Source: Algoriphagus sp. (GTDB lineage Bacteria > Bacteroidota > Bacteroidia > Cytophagales > Cyclobacteriaceae). Taken from it: a DNA stretch of 64,000 bases. A program made the translations under genes and the position numbers. The stretch covers positions 124,001 through 188,000 of the forward strand of contig NZ_JAUXYL010000020.1 of the NCBI RefSeq assembly GCF_030694375.1, read 5' to 3'. Shown here one piece after another: positions 17,728 through 26,984 of this stretch. Position 1 is the stretch's first letter, and each line of letters opens with the position of its first letter. The notes below the pieces were generated by a model. That model searched no databases and was not told the origin of the DNA. It saw nothing but the letters and a program-made list of their open reading frames with translations.

Positions 17728-17955
17728 ATGAAAGAGATCGGTATGACTAAACCAGATGCATCGGTATTGATCAAAAAACTTGAATCGGGGGAGATTTCCC
17801 GGGAGGAGTTTGATTTGTTTTTGGAGGGTCTGGAAGACCCCAAGCAAATCGAATCCTATGAGGAAGCTTTTCGGCGGGTTTTTGATCGGTTTTTTGAAGA
17901 TGACTCCACTTCAGAACTAAATAAAAGTAAGCCCAAAAGCAATCAGAATTCCTAA
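17728..17955 (+). CDS. 75-aa FecR-N-terminal-like small protein
   Basis: A small soluble protein directly upstream (25 bp) of the SusC gene. Residues 13-55 (LIKKLESGEISREEFDLFLEG followed by LEDPKQIESYEEAFRRVFDRFFE) resemble the cytoplasmic N-terminal sigma-binding domain of Bacteroidota FecR anti-sigma factors, which also sits at this map position before susC. The membrane helix and periplasmic FecR domain are absent: the protein ends in a polar tail and the next gene begins at once, so there is no room for them. It is either a natural soluble anti-sigma-like protein or the stump of a shortened fecR. The likeness is by eye and needs a profile search. Confidence 0.7.
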   Translation: MKEIGMTKPDASVLIKKLESGEISREEFDLFLEGLEDPKQIESYEEAFRRVFDRFFEDDSTSELNKSKPKSNQNS

Positions 17956-17980
17956 CCATCCCTACCCAACACAACTCATT

Positions 17981-20900
17981 ATGAAAAAAAACATTTACCT
18001 GTTCAAACTCAATATCTCCCGGAGGATTACGCTGGGATTGATGCTGGGTTTTGCCATGCATTTGCCGCTATTGGCAGAGGCTAAGCCTAATGGTTCCTCT
18101 GTTTTTGATGAGGATTTTTTTCAAACCCAAGCCACTGTCAGCGGAAAAATCACTTCCAAATCGGATGGATTGCCATTGCCCGGGGTGACTATTTTGGAAA
18201 AAGGCACATCTAATGGCACAGTGACCGATATTGACGGCAACTATACACTGACACTTAGGAGTTCTCAACCGGTTTTGATCTTTTCATACATCGGATATGT
18301 GTCCGCGGAAATCACCCTTGCGGGCCAGTCTACGCTGAATTTGGCGATGGAAGAAAATATCCAAGCAATGAGTGAAGTAGTGGTAACTGCGCTCGGGATC
18401 GAGCGGGAAAAGCGTTCTCTCGGCTATTCGGTAGGTGAAGTTAAAGGGGAAGATCTACGTACAGTAGCTCAAGAAAACCCGATCAATGCACTTGCAGGGC
18501 GAGTTGCCGGGGTTTCGATCAACCAGATGAGCGGGGTTGGTTCCTCCACCAGTGTGATCATTCGTGGAGCCACTTCACTCAGCAGCGACAATCAACCGCT
18601 ATTCGTGATCGACGGAGTCCCGGTATCCAATACGATGAACAATGTCCGTAACATGGGGGATCGAAACGAGGTGGATTATGGGAATCCCATATCCGATCTT
18701 AGCCCGGAAGATATTCAAGATATCACGGTGCTCAAAGGTCCCAGTGCTGCGGCCCTTTATGGTTCACGTGCAGGCAATGGTGTGATTTTGATCACCACCA
18801 AAAAAGGTCGGAAAGGAGAGTCTCTGCGTGTAAATGTGACTACAAGTAATGTGTTCGAAAAACCCTATCGGTTTTTGGACTTCCATTATAAATATGCCAA
18901 TGGAAATCGCACTTTCCTGTTGGATGAGCGATCGGCTTATTGGGCAGGATTGCCGCTCGATCAAGGAATCACCGCAGTGCAGTGGAATAGTCCTGTAGGA
19001 TCAGACGGAAAAAAAATTCCAACTGAGCTTAGATCGTATCCTGACAATATGCGGAATTTTCTGGAGACCGGGGTGACCTCAACCAACTCAGTGAGTGTCG
19101 CAGGATCTACCGACAAAGCGACCTACAGATTGGGTTTTACCAACATGATACATGATGGAATGATCCCCAATACAGATCTCCACCGAAACAACCTGACCAT
19201 CTCCAATTCCTATCAGTTTAGCCCAAAACTCTCCTTAAGCGCTGACATAAATCTCTCCCGATCCCAATCCAACAACCGTGCGGCCACTACCAACCGAGGG
19301 GCAAACCCATTGGAGGCAGTGTACAATTGGTCCCATGTGAATATTAATGATCTCAAAGATTACTGGCTGGAAGGACAGGAGGGTATTCAACAGAAAACTG
19401 TTTCCGTCAATCATGACAATCCGTATTTTATTGCCTATGGGATCAATAATGGATTCGTCAGAGACAGAGTTTTTGGAAATGTCAAAATGGACTATAAGTG
19501 GACAGAGACCCTGTCCTCCTATGTAAGAATGACGCTGGATACCTATACTGAAAACAGGGAAACCAAAATTCCTTGGTCCTACACCCGGGAAAGAAGAGGT
19601 GCCTATCACCTTCAGGATATTGGACGAACAGAAAGCAATATTGAATTTCTGACCACCTATACCAAGTCCTTTTCCAATTTCAACCTTTCGTTAAATGGAG
19701 GGGGTAACATCATGCGGCAGTTTTATCGGGACAATTACATGGGTAGCGCTCCTAATGCAGGCTTGATCGTACCGGGACTGTATCGAATCAGCAACATTCC
19801 CAATACAGGTTTGAGGTATTCCAATTTTGATTCCGAAAAAGCCATTTATTCTGTTTTTGGAGTTGCTTCATTGGGTTATATGGATCAATTGTATTTGGAT
19901 ATTTCGGGTAGAAATGACTGGTCCAGCACGCTTCCGGCTAATAACCGATCCTATTTTTATCCCTCGGTATCACTTAGCTGGCTTGCAAACTATACCTTCA
20001 ATCTACCCGAATCCATCTCCATGCTGAAGTTTAGGGCGGGTTTTGCACAAGCAGGTAACGATACCAATCCTTACGCTTTGGACCCGGTATTAGGTACTTC
20101 CAATTGGGGCACCCTCATTACTACCAATTACCCTGGAACACTCCTTAACCCCAACCTGAAGCCGGAGATTAATACTTCTCAAGAACTGGGATTAGACTTC
20201 AATCTTTGGGATAATCGGGTGAGATTCGAGGGAACCTATTTTTATCAGAAAAACGAAAACCAAATTCTGAGTGTACCTACCCCGGCTTCATCAGGGTTTG
20301 CACAGAAGCAGGTCAATGCTGGTCTCATCTCTTCCAAAGGTTGGGAAATTCAGATCGGAGTAACCCCTATTAAGCGTAATAATGGACTTACTTGGGATAT
20401 CAATGCCAACTTTACCCGAATACGAACCACGCTGGATAGGCTGGCTGACGGCATGGACTTCATCACCTTATGGGATGATAATAATGGTGGCGCTTCCACC
20501 TTTGTAGGCGGGCAAATCGGTGACCTTTACAGTAGGGGATTTGCTACTGTGGAGGATAAAAATTCACCTTACTTCGGATGGCCAATCTTGAATGCCAATG
20601 GTTCTTGGATCCCTAAGAATGGTAGAGAAGATCGTCGAAAAGTAGGAAATTTTAATCCTGACGTAATTATCGGAGCTCAATCGAAATTGAGTTATAAGCG
20701 ATTTACGCTCGATATGAGTTTTGACCTCAGACTAGGTGGAGAATTTATGTCCTACACCTATCGATATGGTGAATCTGACTGGAAATCAGCCCGACAGATG
20801 GGTCTCTTGATCCCTGGGGGATTGTATTCGCAGGAAGAATTGATCAAGCTGCTGAAGTCTAATCCGGGCAAATACATTATTCCAAGAAACGGTAATTACC

Positions 20901-21364
20901 CAAGGGTAGGTGGATATACCAAAGACACAGGCGGCATGCCGGTCAATATGGGCGCCGCTGGGGACGATGGAGTATTTATACCCGGAGTCATCCTCAATGC
21001 ACAAGGGGAGTATGTAGAGCATCTTGGTGGTCCGGGCACGAGAATTTATCCTGCCTCTTCCGGATATCCTTGGAGCTACAATCAGCAAATCACTTTTGAT
21101 GCATCTTTCCTGAAAATGCGAGAGTTCTCCATCGGGTACCAGCTTCCAAATCTAAAGGGATTTCAGAGTGCTCATGTTTCGGTGTACACCCGTAACCTGA
21201 TCCTGTGGACCAAGGCTGACATCGGTATCGATCCGGAGCGTGCTTTCCAGGTAACAGGTTCTAAGCAAGGAGACTCGGCCAATCTTTTCCGGCAGGGTAT
21301 TGAGCTTCAAAATGTCAATCCTTGGACCATGCCATTTGGATTCAAGTTCAGCGCAAACTTTTAA
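17981..21364 (+). CDS. SusC/RagA-family TonB-dependent outer-membrane receptor
   Basis: A 1127-aa protein: a signal peptide (residues 1-35), a carboxypeptidase-regulatory-like domain (about 45-125, GKITSKSDGLPLPGVTILEKG), a TonB-box-like SEVVVTALG, a plug domain (ALAGRVAGVSINQ, VIIRGATSL, QPLFVIDGVPV, VLKGPSAAALYGSRAGNGVI) and a 22-strand barrel ending in the aromatic-terminal FKFSANF. There is no STN signalling domain before the carboxypeptidase-like domain, so direct FecR-type transmembrane signalling by this receptor is not expected. It forms the import complex with the SusD lipoprotein in the next gene (21 bp gap). Cargo is usually an oligosaccharide or peptide; here unknown. Confidence 0.97.
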   Translation: MKKNIYLFKLNISRRITLGLMLGFAMHLPLLAEAKPNGSSVFDEDFFQTQATVSGKITSKSDGLPLPGVTILEKGTSNGTVTDIDGNYTLTLRSSQPVLIFSYIGYVSAEITLAGQSTLNLAMEENIQAMSEVVVTALGIEREKRSLGYSVGEVKGEDLRTVAQENPINALAGRVAGVSINQMSGVGSSTSVIIRGATSLSSDNQPLFVIDGVPVSNTMNNVRNMGDRNEVDYGNPISDLSPEDIQDITVLKGPSAAALYGSRAGNGVILITTKKGRKGESLRVNVTTSNVFEKPYRFLDFHYKYANGNRTFLLDERSAYWAGLPLDQGITAVQWNSPVGSDGKKIPTELRSYPDNMRNFLETGVTSTNSVSVAGSTDKATYRLGFTNMIHDGMIPNTDLHRNNLTISNSYQFSPKLSLSADINLSRSQSNNRAATTNRGANPLEAVYNWSHVNINDLKDYWLEGQEGIQQKTVSVNHDNPYFIAYGINNGFVRDRVFGNVKMDYKWTETLSSYVRMTLDTYTENRETKIPWSYTRERRGAYHLQDIGRTESNIEFLTTYTKSFSNFNLSLNGGGNIMRQFYRDNYMGSAPNAGLIVPGLYRISNIPNTGLRYSNFDSEKAIYSVFGVASLGYMDQLYLDISGRNDWSSTLPANNRSYFYPSVSLSWLANYTFNLPESISMLKFRAGFAQAGNDTNPYALDPVLGTSNWGTLITTNYPGTLLNPNLKPEINTSQELGLDFNLWDNRVRFEGTYFYQKNENQILSVPTPASSGFAQKQVNAGLISSKGWEIQIGVTPIKRNNGLTWDINANFTRIRTTLDRLADGMDFITLWDDNNGGASTFVGGQIGDLYSRGFATVEDKNSPYFGWPILNANGSWIPKNGREDRRKVGNFNPDVIIGAQSKLSYKRFTLDMSFDLRLGGEFMSYTYRYGESDWKSARQMGLLIPGGLYSQEELIKLLKSNPGKYIIPRNGNYPRVGGYTKDTGGMPVNMGAAGDDGVFIPGVILNAQGEYVEHLGGPGTRIYPASSGYPWSYNQQITFDASFLKMREFSIGYQLPNLKGFQSAHVSVYTRNLILWTKADIGIDPERAFQVTGSKQGDSANLFRQGIELQNVNPWTMPFGFKFSANF

Positions 21365-21385
21365 TCACCTGAAAAATCACAAGTC

Positions 21386-23077
21386 ATGAACAATTTAAAT
21401 ATAAAATTAGGAACCTTGATCTTGGTTTTTTCTCTCATCGTCGGAGGATGTAAAGACCTTGATGAAATCAACGATAACCCTAACGGTGTCTCTCCATCCA
21501 ATGCGAATGTGAACATGCTGATGCCTACGGTTTTGGTCGGAGTAGGGCAGAACATTCTTAATCTGGGTTATCAGGATTTGGCTGGGGTAGTCCAGCATAC
21601 ACAAAAAGATGGTTGGAATGGAGGACACAATCACTACGATTGGGGACTGCAAGACTGGAGTGGATGGTACGGACTATTGCGAACTAATCAGTTTATGATT
21701 CAGCGGGCTGAAGAGACTAATTCACCTTTCCACAAAGCTGTGGGATTGACGATGAAATCTTTGATTTTCGGGATGATTACAGATCTGTGGGGCGATGCTC
21801 CTTATACCAAAGCACTGCAAGGCAGTCAGCCTGGACTTGAAAATCAGTTACCTGCATTTGATAGTCAGGAAGTGATTTATAGGGGGATTATTGAAGACCT
21901 AAAGGCAGCCTCAGTCATATTTGCATCTGCAAATAACGCCTCAGTGATTGCGCAGTATGATGTTTACTTTGGAGGCAATGTGACTCGTTGGCATAAATTC
22001 GCCAATTCGCTGCTACTTCGATACTCCATGCGTTTGTCTGAAAAAATTCCGGCACTAGCCAAATCCGGAGTCGAGCAGGTGGTAAGTTCGGGAGTCTACA
22101 TTTCGGATGCCTCTGAGGACGTGGTGATGGATTTCATCGGCGCATCTGCTGGAGATTCTTGGCCTACAGCGGCTTCCTTTGATGCCGGTTCAAATTTTCG
22201 ACGACTGAAACCTAGTACTACCCTTCTCAATCCGATGTTGGAAAATCAGGATCCAAGAGTACGGGTTTGGTTTAGAGAAGTTCACTGCCAATGGGTAGAG
22301 GATAAAACACTAAGCACTGCAACGGACCCTTTTATCCGGAGAAATGGAGTACTGCAGCAAGGCACCGTGTCCCTTACTGATGATCAATATGTAGCCCAAA
22401 TTGCAGCAGGAAATAAGTTTACACGGCACTATAACCCCGATCTTTTGGGATATAAGCTGGACACACGCAACTATGTGGGATTGCCACCCGGACTGGTAGC
22501 GCCATCTGAGCATAATCGAAACCCAACTCCGGGTCAAACGCTGGAAAATCAACATGCCTCACAACTGGCCGATGTATATCGTCAGGCTAAACATGCCCTG
22601 CTTAAAGCAAGAATTATTTCTGCCTCGGAAGTGTATTTTATTTTGGCTGAGGCGGCTCTGAAAGGTTATTCGGCAGGAAATGCAGAAAGCCACTATCAAA
22701 ATGGAATCCGGGCTTCACTCAAAACTTGGGGTGTAGACAACAGATTTGCTGACTTTATCGCGCAGCCAAAAGTAAAATTCAATGGCACTATCAAGCAGGT
22801 CATTGAGCAAAAATGGATCGCTAGCTGGACCAACGCCGGGGAGGCTTGGTTTGACTTCCGAAGAACTGGTTTCCCGGAACTTAAACCCGGTCCGGCCTCT
22901 CCCGAACCAGTATTGCCTGTCCGATTTATCTATGGTGGCAATGAAATCAATTTCAATAACAATGAAGTGACTAAAGCTATCAATCGCCTGGAAGTGACCC
23001 CGTATGAAGGTGGTCGGGGAGCTAATAATCAATGGTCAAAAACCTGGATTACACAAGGGACAAATAAGCCTTGGTAA
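21386..23077 (+). CDS. SusD/RagB-family outer-membrane lipoprotein
   Basis: A 563-aa lipoprotein, lipobox IVGGCKD, followed by the DEINDNPNG opening typical of the SusD-like_2 group. Helical TPR-type core segments are visible, as in the FILAEAALKGYSAGNAESHYQNGI stretch, and near the end the EAWFDFRRTGFPEL motif common to SusD proteins. It forms the lid of the SusC transporter and binds the substrate at the cell surface. The operon ends after it at a hairpin terminator. Confidence 0.96.
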   Translation: MNNLNIKLGTLILVFSLIVGGCKDLDEINDNPNGVSPSNANVNMLMPTVLVGVGQNILNLGYQDLAGVVQHTQKDGWNGGHNHYDWGLQDWSGWYGLLRTNQFMIQRAEETNSPFHKAVGLTMKSLIFGMITDLWGDAPYTKALQGSQPGLENQLPAFDSQEVIYRGIIEDLKAASVIFASANNASVIAQYDVYFGGNVTRWHKFANSLLLRYSMRLSEKIPALAKSGVEQVVSSGVYISDASEDVVMDFIGASAGDSWPTAASFDAGSNFRRLKPSTTLLNPMLENQDPRVRVWFREVHCQWVEDKTLSTATDPFIRRNGVLQQGTVSLTDDQYVAQIAAGNKFTRHYNPDLLGYKLDTRNYVGLPPGLVAPSEHNRNPTPGQTLENQHASQLADVYRQAKHALLKARIISASEVYFILAEAALKGYSAGNAESHYQNGIRASLKTWGVDNRFADFIAQPKVKFNGTIKQVIEQKWIASWTNAGEAWFDFRRTGFPELKPGPASPEPVLPVRFIYGGNEINFNNNEVTKAINRLEVTPYEGGRGANNQWSKTWITQGTNKPW

Positions 23078-23103
23078 AAGTTAATTTTTTTGAATAAAAA
23101 TAT

Positions 23104-23138
23104 CGGGCTTTCGGTTTATCCGGGAGCCCATTTTTTTT
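23104..23138 (+). terminator. Intrinsic terminator after susD
   Basis: GGGCT (23105-23109) pairs with AGCCC (23125-23129), extended inside by CGG (23112-23114) with CCG (23120-23122), and is followed by A plus eight T. It lies 27 bp after the susD stop. Confidence 0.85.
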
Positions 23139-23283
23139 AATTCAAATCCGAAATTCTTCAGATAGTTCAAGTTTTTTATTTCTACCAAAGAAGTCGATGA
23201 ATTAAGAATCTTTTCCCCTATGTGATTTGGGTTACGGTAAATCAATTATTTGATAGCCAACTTGGTGATTAATTCACCGGTTT

Positions 23284-23545
23284 ATGGGACAAAACCTTGT
23301 AGAACATTGGCAAAATATCTACCAAGCCAAGGACACCACTAAGGTAGGCTGGCATCAGGAGAGGCCTCAGATTTCCTTGGATTTCATCGCCAAATCCAAA
23401 GTTTCTCCAGAAGATCCGATTATCGATGTGGGTGGAGGAGTTTTTTTCTCATGAATTTAGTCTGATGGAAGGAATCAATTACGACCACATCACCCCTGCG
23501 GGCATACCTCAAAATTATACCGTTTGCTTATTTCAAAGAATCTGA
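23284..23545 (+). pseudogene. Methyltransferase pseudogene with large internal deletion
   Basis: An ATG at 23284 opens 56 codons (GQNLVEHWQNIYQAKD, KVGWHQERPQISLDFI, then the SAM-binding-like PIIDVGGG) and ends at TGA 23452-23454. The next frame, from 23453, reads EFSLMEGINYDHITPAG then IPQNYTVCLFQRI and stops at 23545; that wording matches the usual C-terminus of the same class I methyltransferase family. So the gene start and end are present, but the middle (normally well over 100 codons) is missing, and the two ends are out of frame. Recognition of both ends is by eye; the join is seen directly. Confidence 0.75.
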
Positions 23546-23572
23546 ATTTTCACACATTAAACCAAAAATACC

Positions 23573-23962
23573 ATGTCATACTATCAGTCCAAAACCGTAA
23601 CATCCCCAGACTTGGCTTCTTTAAGAAGTAAAGTGGAAGCCGCCTTAAAAGAGGTAGGCTTTGGGATTCTGACCGAAATCGACATCCAGGTAACTATGAA
23701 GAAGAAATTAGACAAGGACTATCCTCCTTATCTGATTTTGGGGGCCTGCAATCCGGTTTTTGCAGATAAAGTCTTAACAGCCGAGCCTCATATCGGCACG
23801 CTTTTGCCCTGCAATGTGACGATCCGTGGATTGGGAAATTCAGAGTTTGAGGTAGCTATTATGGACCCCATTGCGGCGATGTCAGCTGTACAGAATCCTG
23901 CAATTGAACCTTTGGCAGGAGAGGTAAGAGGTAAGTTGATGAGTATGTTGGAAAGCCTGTAG
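23573..23962 (+). CDS. DUF302 family protein
   Basis: A 129-aa cytoplasmic protein with the DUF302 features: an alternating N-terminal strand-helix pattern (VTSPDLASLRSKVEAALKEVGFGIL), the conserved YLILGACNP, and GTLLPCNV with a cysteine. Bacterial DUF302 proteins are small and of unknown biochemistry; several are linked to sulfur or metal metabolism. It starts 27 bp after the methyltransferase relic and has no clear operon partner. Confidence 0.92.
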   Translation: MSYYQSKTVTSPDLASLRSKVEAALKEVGFGILTEIDIQVTMKKKLDKDYPPYLILGACNPVFADKVLTAEPHIGTLLPCNVTIRGLGNSEFEVAIMDPIAAMSAVQNPAIEPLAGEVRGKLMSMLESL

Positions 23963-24184
23963 TAAGAATGTTTTCAAACTTCTATGTTGAACTAGGATGT
24001 CTTTAAAAGTTGGAGTTTTGGGCAAAATCAAATACGTGATCGTTTTTATTTTTTGATCCGGGGGATTTTTCAACTTATCTCTGAATGCTTCGTTTCCAAA
24101 ATAACTCAGGGATTTTTGAAAAGTCAAAGTCTATTCCCTGCCTCATTGCCTAAGAAGTTTTAATTTTCCCGAAACAATAAATCC

Positions 24185-25654
24185 ATGCGTAAGAAAAGTT
24201 CGCTTCATTCCTCTTATTGGCTGATTTGGCTAGTTTCACTTTTGCTTTTTGTCAATTGTAAAGAGCCATTTGAACAGCCTGTATCAAAAGGTGATGATGG
24301 ACAGCTGTTCGCGATTGATACCGAGCAAAGTGAGTTGCCCTATTTGGTGATTGACACCCGAGGTGCTGAGATTCCCTACGAGCCGGGGGTGCTGGCTACG
24401 ATGAAAATCTATCAACGCAAAAAACTGGTTCAGGAGCAAAAGATTGACATTGAGTTCAGGGGAAAGACCTCATTTCGGCTTTCGGACAAAAGGGGGTTCA
24501 ATTTAGAAACGGTGGATGCCTCAGGAGAAGGGATGGATGTTTCATTTTTCGGTATGCCGGAGGAGGAGGATTGGAGACTGATCGGACATGTGGTCAATCT
24601 CAAGGATAAATACATTTGGGATAAATCATTGATTTATAATTCTGTCGCCTATGAGCTAAGCAGGAAAATCGGAAAGTATGCCAGCCGCGGCAAGTTTGTA
24701 GAAGTGGAGGTAAATGGAGAATACCTTGGGCTCTATTTTTTCTGTGAAAAGCTGAAACGGGATTCCAATCGGATCGATATCAAATCCCTGAATGCCACAG
24801 CAACAAATCTGACAGGGGGCTACATTCTCAAAATAGATAAAAGCGATGCAGGACCGGAACATGACGGGAAGCCTCTGTCTTACTTCATGAGCAATTGGAA
24901 TGACGATGCGCGATACACCTCGCAAAACAGTTTTAGAAGTGCTTTTGATATTTTTGGGAAACCGCTCAGTTTTCCGGCCTTTCAGCCCCCTTATCATCCA
25001 CAGCAATTTTTGGAGACTTATTTCAATTACGAATATCCCAAAGCTGAAAACATTACCCCTGCCCAAAAAACCTTTATTTCAAATTACATTTTAGACTTTG
25101 AAAAGGCATTGTTGGCTGACGATTTCGGAACCGAGGCACGGACCTATACCCAATTTATCGATGTAAGATCTTTCGTAGACTATTTCATCATCAATGAGCT
25201 CTGTCGCAATGTCGACGCCTATCGCATCAGTACTTTTCTACAAAAAGACAGAGACGGAAAGCTTGCCATGGGACCTGTATGGGATTTTAACATCGGCTTT
25301 GATGAGGCAAAGCGAATTCCCGATACAGATTTTGTGATCAATTATAATGACTATGTCAAAAATGACCCCTGGATGGTTCCCTTTTGGTGGGACAGGCTTT
25401 TGGCAGATCCCCAGTTTAAGAGAGCGGTGAAAGAGAGATGGACAGCTCTGAGAAAAAGTGAATTGAGTACTGCTACGCTCACATCCACTGTGGATGAAAT
25501 GGTTGCCTTATTACAGAAAAACGGTGCGGTGAAGCGCAACTATGCAAAATGGGACCAAGGAATCGGAGTCAACTATGATCAGTCCATTCAGAGCCTTAAA
25601 CAATTCCTCATTAATCGATCATCCTGGATGGATGGGCAGATTGGAGGGTGGTGA
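24185..25654 (+). CDS. CotH-like kinase-family lipoprotein
   Basis: A 489-aa lipoprotein (lipobox LLFVNCK). The body carries the CotH fold: IDIEFRGKTSFRL, the FNLETVD segment, WRLIGHVVNLKDKYIWDKSLIYN, VEVEVNGEYLGLYFFCEKLKRD (ATP-binding lysine region) and the VDYFIINELCRNVDAYRIS and MGPVWDFNIGF motifs with the catalytic and metal aspartates. CotH proteins are atypical protein kinases in spore coats; in Bacteroidota the exported members are of unknown role. Lone gene with no operon partner. Confidence 0.93.
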   Translation: MRKKSSLHSSYWLIWLVSLLLFVNCKEPFEQPVSKGDDGQLFAIDTEQSELPYLVIDTRGAEIPYEPGVLATMKIYQRKKLVQEQKIDIEFRGKTSFRLSDKRGFNLETVDASGEGMDVSFFGMPEEEDWRLIGHVVNLKDKYIWDKSLIYNSVAYELSRKIGKYASRGKFVEVEVNGEYLGLYFFCEKLKRDSNRIDIKSLNATATNLTGGYILKIDKSDAGPEHDGKPLSYFMSNWNDDARYTSQNSFRSAFDIFGKPLSFPAFQPPYHPQQFLETYFNYEYPKAENITPAQKTFISNYILDFEKALLADDFGTEARTYTQFIDVRSFVDYFIINELCRNVDAYRISTFLQKDRDGKLAMGPVWDFNIGFDEAKRIPDTDFVINYNDYVKNDPWMVPFWWDRLLADPQFKRAVKERWTALRKSELSTATLTSTVDEMVALLQKNGAVKRNYAKWDQGIGVNYDQSIQSLKQFLINRSSWMDGQIGGW

Positions 25655-25670
25655 GGATTGCCCATTGAAA

Positions 25671-25717
25671 ATTGCTCATTGAGAATTGAACATTGTCCAT
25701 TGCTCATTGAGAATTGA
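25671..25717. repeat. 19-bp direct repeat overlapping the PIG-L gene end
   Basis: The word ATTGCTCATTGAGAATTGA occurs at 25671-25689 and 25699-25717, with related ATTG-rich words just before. The second copy runs into the last codons of the deacetylase gene (encoding LINSQ), so the repeat may have reshaped that C-terminus. Confidence 0.75.
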
Positions 25718-26585
25718 TCAACATCGGAAATAGTCGCTTGATTTCTTCTTTGCTCGGCTGAGTTCCGTATTCACAGATTTCAAAAGCCTCGGCAAACTTC
25801 ACCTTTGAGGATCTCTCTTTCCCATACCATTCTTCCAAAGCCTTCATCACACTTGGATTCGGTGCTGAAGTTCGCTTGGATTTCAGCCATGATTTGCGTT
25901 CAGCCGCTCCGGTAGGGATGACATCGGGATCATTGGCGATCCATGGAAGCCACTCGTAAAACTGCGAAACGTGGGCATCCAAGGCATCAATTTTTTTGTC
26001 AATCACAGAAGTGATGTCGATGGCAATGTGGGGATGGAAGGGGTTGGGTTTTTGAAAATTATCCTGATAGTACAGGAAAACGGGGTTTTTGCGAAGGGGA
26101 GGAGTATCTGCCGCGATGTTGGGCACGCCCACCATAAATGCGGCATCCTGCACCAGAATCCCGGTATAGCGGTGATCGGGGTGGTAGTCATTGGATCGGT
26201 GCGAAATCACCACGTCGGCATCCCATTCCCGGATTTTCCGGATCACATCCAGGCGGATTTCCAAAGTGGGCAGGAGTTCGCCGTCATGGTTGTCCAGGAC
26301 ATCATAGGTGATGCCCAATCGCTTGGCCACTTCTTGGGTTTCTGCGTAGCGTCGCTTGGCGAGCATTCCGCCTCCCATTTCCATATGTCCGGCATCGCCA
26401 TTGGTAACAGAGAGGAATTTGACTTTATGCCCCATTTCTGTAAAAAGCGCTGCAGTACCTCCACCCTTGATGTCGCAATCATCCGGATGTGCGCCGATAA
26501 AGAGGATTCGAAGCGGCTTTTCTTGGGAAAAAGCAAGGGAAAAACAGAATGAAAGAAGGACGGTAAAGAGGAAGATCTTTTTCAT
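25704..26585 (-). CDS. Exported PIG-L/LmbE-type deacetylase
   Basis: A 293-aa protein from the start at 26585, which opens the signal peptide KKIFLFTVLLSFCFSLAFSQ. Zinc-site motifs GAHPDDCDI and HPDHR define the PIG-L/LmbE family of N-acetyl-sugar deacetylases. The exported form acts in the periplasm or outside, on an N-acetylated sugar not identifiable here. It is followed on its strand by convergent cotH, so it is a single-gene unit. The alternative start 20 codons upstream would precede the signal peptide with a charged tail and is less likely. Confidence 0.93.
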   Translation of the reverse strand: MKKIFLFTVLLSFCFSLAFSQEKPLRILFIGAHPDDCDIKGGGTAALFTEMGHKVKFLSVTNGDAGHMEMGGGMLAKRRYAETQEVAKRLGITYDVLDNHDGELLPTLEIRLDVIRKIREWDADVVISHRSNDYHPDHRYTGILVQDAAFMVGVPNIAADTPPLRKNPVFLYYQDNFQKPNPFHPHIAIDITSVIDKKIDALDAHVSQFYEWLPWIANDPDVIPTGAAERKSWLKSKRTSAPNPSVMKALEEWYGKERSSKVKFAEAFEICEYGTQPSKEEIKRLFPMLINSQ

Positions 26586-26984
26586 AGGAAATTCTGAGGC
26601 AGAAAGTAGATTAAGTAAGTTATCGACTAACTGGGTAACTGGCAAATTGAATAAGTCACTTAAATAGAGATTTAAAGTTTTTGACTGCTTTTGTAACTGA
26701 TTAATCGAACTCAGCTTTTTAACCTCTTGGCCTATTCAAAGGGACATTATAAAATATCGCGAAAAGTCCTCCCAAAGAACTTCTAGTAGCTTTGGTTAAG
26801 GAAATAGGGAATGCATTGTAAATGCGAGCCTGTTACATGGTTAGATAAAAAAAAAACCTGTCCATTCCGGCAGGTTTTTTTAATAAATAGTTTGGAAAAT
26901 TCTTTTAAAAAACTATCCCATCAGGAGGGTCCATACTCACGAAATCGACTTTGATCAAGGAGTTACCTTATCCAATTTTGGCCT
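26586..26984. other. 399-bp intergenic region with one strong terminator
   Basis: Carries the promoter of the PIG-L gene and the hairpin at 26851-26880 that ends the Gfo/Idh/MocA transcript. No gene or repeat family seen elsewhere in it. Confidence 0.6.
26851..26880. terminator. Rho-independent terminator (A-tract/T-tract hairpin)
   Basis: AAAAAACCTG (26851-26860) pairs with CAGGTTTTTT (26871-26880) around a 10-base loop. The T tract continues on + and the A tract gives a T tract on -. Downstream of the Gfo/Idh/MocA gene on - by about 100 bp. Confidence 0.85.
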
